A stretch of 64,000 nucleotides of DNA from Quillaja saponaria. Taxonomy: Eukaryota; Streptophyta; Magnoliopsida; Fabales; Quillajaceae. Where the stretch lies: the NCBI GenBank assembly GCA_029379385.1, contig CM055607.1, positions 13,516,001-13,580,000 of the forward strand. The letters are read 5' to 3'. Numbering within the stretch: position 1 is the stretch's first letter; every line of letters begins with the position of its first letter. Shown here piece after piece: positions 62,101-64,000 of this stretch. The position numbers were made by a program, and so were the translations under genes. The notes beneath the pieces were generated by a model. That model ran no database searches. It saw only the letters and a list, made by a program, of their open reading frames with translations, and was not told the DNA's origin.

Positions 62101-64000
62101 CTTGTTTCAGTTTTAAATATTAGTTTATTAATTTTTTGGCTGGAATCTTGTTGCCTTTTTTATGAATATAGTCTTCTCAATTCTTTTTTTTGAATATGGT
62201 TTTGAATTATTGAATCTGGTTGCCTTTTTAGATGAATTTATTTTGTTTTGTTACGTAGATGGATGATAGTGAATTTGGTGATGATTAAGCTCCAGAAGAT
62301 AATGTGATTGCACTTGATGAAAGTGAGAAAGATATGGACAATGTGGGTGTGGTTACTACAACTGATGGGGAAAAAGAGAGTAAAGAAAGTTAAAAAGGCA
62401 CTTTAAAGAAAAGGAAGACACAACAAGCTTCCAGCTCTACTCTAAGCAGCTTGCAAATGCAAAGATTGAGGGTAAGGTACGAAACCAAATCAACAACTCT
62501 TGGGTGTGAGAGTATTATACATGTGTTGAGGGAAATCTGGCATTACACGTAGGTCTAGGTGTAATTTTTGTGGTGTCACTTATGCAAGTCACAGAAAAAA
62601 CAATGGTATATTTAATTTAGTCGGCCACCTAAAGTTTAAGTGTAAGAAGTTTCCTAAACACCTCCTACCTAATTAGGATGCATCTCAATCTGTTTTACAA
62701 TTTCAACCTATTATTAAAGAAGAACTAGGAGCGAAGGGGTTGAATCAAAGGTTGAATGCAGTAAGTGACAAATTTAATGAAAAGGCTTATAAGGAAGCAT
62801 TAGTTAAGTACATTATAATTGATGAGCTTCCCTTTAGGCATGTTAAGGGTGAGAGTTTTAGATTATTTGTAAATACAATCTGTCCCAAAATGAAAATTTC
62901 TTATAGATTTACTGTTGTGATGGATATTCTTAGATTGTATTGCTCTGGAAACTTAAATTGAAGAAGTGGCTAGTGAACAATAAGCAGAGAGTGTTATTTA
63001 CAACTGATTGTTGGATTTCTGTCCAAAATCAAAGTTACTTGTGTATGACTTGCCACTTTGTAAATGACAAATGAAAATTGCGAAAAAGAATTCTAAATTT
63101 TTGTCCGGTTATTGATCATAAGGGAGAGACTATAGGAAAAATCATTGAAAAGTGTTTATTGGCTTGAGGGATTGATAGGGTTTTTTGTGTGACAGTGGAT
63201 AATGCATCTGCAAATGATGCTGGTGTTGAATATCTAAGAACTAACGTGAATGATTGTAATAAGAGTGTTTTGCAAGGTCACTTAATACACTTAGTTGTTG
63301 TGCACACATTTTAAACTTGATAGTCATTGATGGTCTGAAAGATATTGATCTATTTGTCTACAAAATCAAAATTGCTATTAAGTATGTGAAGGCCTTACCT
63401 TCTAGGTTTCTAAGGTGTATAGAGTTAGTTAAGTTAACCACTAAAACATTGCCGATGTTAGATGTTCTAACAAGGTGGAATTCCACTTATTTAATATTGG
63501 ATTCAGCCCTCAAGTGTCAAAAAGCATTCACTAGATTACAAGAACAAGATCCAATGTATGTTGCTCAGTTTACAACTAATAAAAAGTTTGAAGCATTTGA
63601 TCCAGAGCTTAGGACACCTCCTATTGACGAAGATTAGGATATAGTAAGTGTGTATGTGAAGTTTTTAAAGATTTTCTTTGATGTCACAAACAAAATTTCT
63701 GGTTCAATTATGTCACCTCAAATATTTATTTTCATTATTGTCGTACTATTCTTAGTAAGATACATTTGTGGTGTGGGGATAGAAAGAATGATACCCCTCT
63801 TAAAAGGATGACATAAAGGATAAAGTTAAAGCATGATAAGTATTTGGGTGATCTTGATAATATAAACCATGAGCACTTTATTGGGGTGGTGCTTGACCCA
63901 AGATATGAAATTTATAAAAAAAGGGTTTGAAATTTGTTTGGGATTATGAAAGTTGAAGAATTGGAGGGTAAAGGCAACTTTTGTGATGTTATACGATCCT
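59139..64000 (+). mobile_element. hAT transposon (RICESLEEPER-like BED-finger transposase), degraded, runs off window
   Basis: The left end at about 59139 (AGGCTGAGCATTTTAATCGA) with Gly/Pro-poor ACCGACC repeats is typical of a plant hAT terminus. Coding remnants: degenerate BED finger MDIESVNGRN...YECNYF (61697-61894, second Cys lost), acidic segment with a stop (62261 on), second BED-like piece NFCGVTYASHRKNNGIFNL (about 62560-62640). Then transposase core NQRLNAVSDKFNEKAYKEAL (62741 on), TTDCWISVQN, ILNFCPVIDHKGETIGK, GIDRVFCVTVDNASANDAG, and LPMLDVLTRWNSTYLILDSA (63449 on). Stops replacing Trp (TGG to TGA) recur near 63075 and 63166. A minus-strand coiled-coil-like frame at 60213-60683 is unexplained. 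The element is inactive as seen. Confidence 0.88.
60701..60801. repeat. Near-perfect inverted repeat (hairpin), 38 bp arms
   Basis: Left arm 60701-60738 (TTTAGTTTTTCCTTTAAGAA, then AAGAAATTTCACTTTCTC) and right arm 60764-60801 pair with only two mismatches around a 25 bp loop. It lies within the hAT element between its left terminus and the transposase remnants. Confidence 0.9.

Overview
The window is nuclear DNA of a flowering plant, almost certainly a eudicot. The genes carry short GT-AG introns in AT-rich DNA, their proteins match plant-specific families, and the space between them is packed with plant transposable elements (LTR elements, MULE, CACTA, hAT, LINE, MITEs). I cannot name the species.

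Layout. 1-642: end of a minus-strand LTR retrotransposon with its primer binding site. 650-2900: DNA-transposon remnants. 3761-6838 (+): intact 12-exon UDP-glucuronate decarboxylase (UXS, cytosolic type). 7400-9500: more MITE-like elements. 12236-13102 (+): an ORF matching the C-terminal part of a plant BTB/POZ protein family, without the BTB domain. 14286-15366 (+): broken copy of ribosomal protein S15a (uS8). 17.5-20.2 kb: tandem repeats and a decayed CACTA transposase (minus). 20.5-22.7 kb: AT-rich repeats with a SINE-like piece. 22.7-26.6 kb: foldback element, 5' part of a LINE (minus) and a TIR transposon.

25.96-43.5 kb is a tandem segmental duplication. Each unit holds a TIR transposon followed by an intact S15a gene (33069-33831 and 41964-42733). 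Unit 1 is split by a 3.6 kb candidate solo LTR and a 1.2 kb MULE, and unit 2 by a 2.8 kb solo LTR. Removing the insertions restores colinearity. The second S15a gene uses a GC donor site.

46321-51231 (+): intact 6-exon ACT-domain protein ACR10. 52.7-59.1 kb: a second tandem duplication, of the region around a peroxisomal enoyl-CoA isomerase gene. The copy at 56820-57536 is intact and ends in SKL; the other keeps only its first codons (54917-54943). 59139-64000: a decayed hAT element (BED-zinc-finger transposase) running off the window end.

The host genes are unrelated housekeeping or metabolic genes (nucleotide-sugar synthesis, translation, amino-acid sensing, fatty-acid beta-oxidation). They do not form a pathway cluster, and I saw no convincing new biological system. 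The most informative signals are the two tandem duplications, their TE-dated structure, and the divergence of the three S15a copies.
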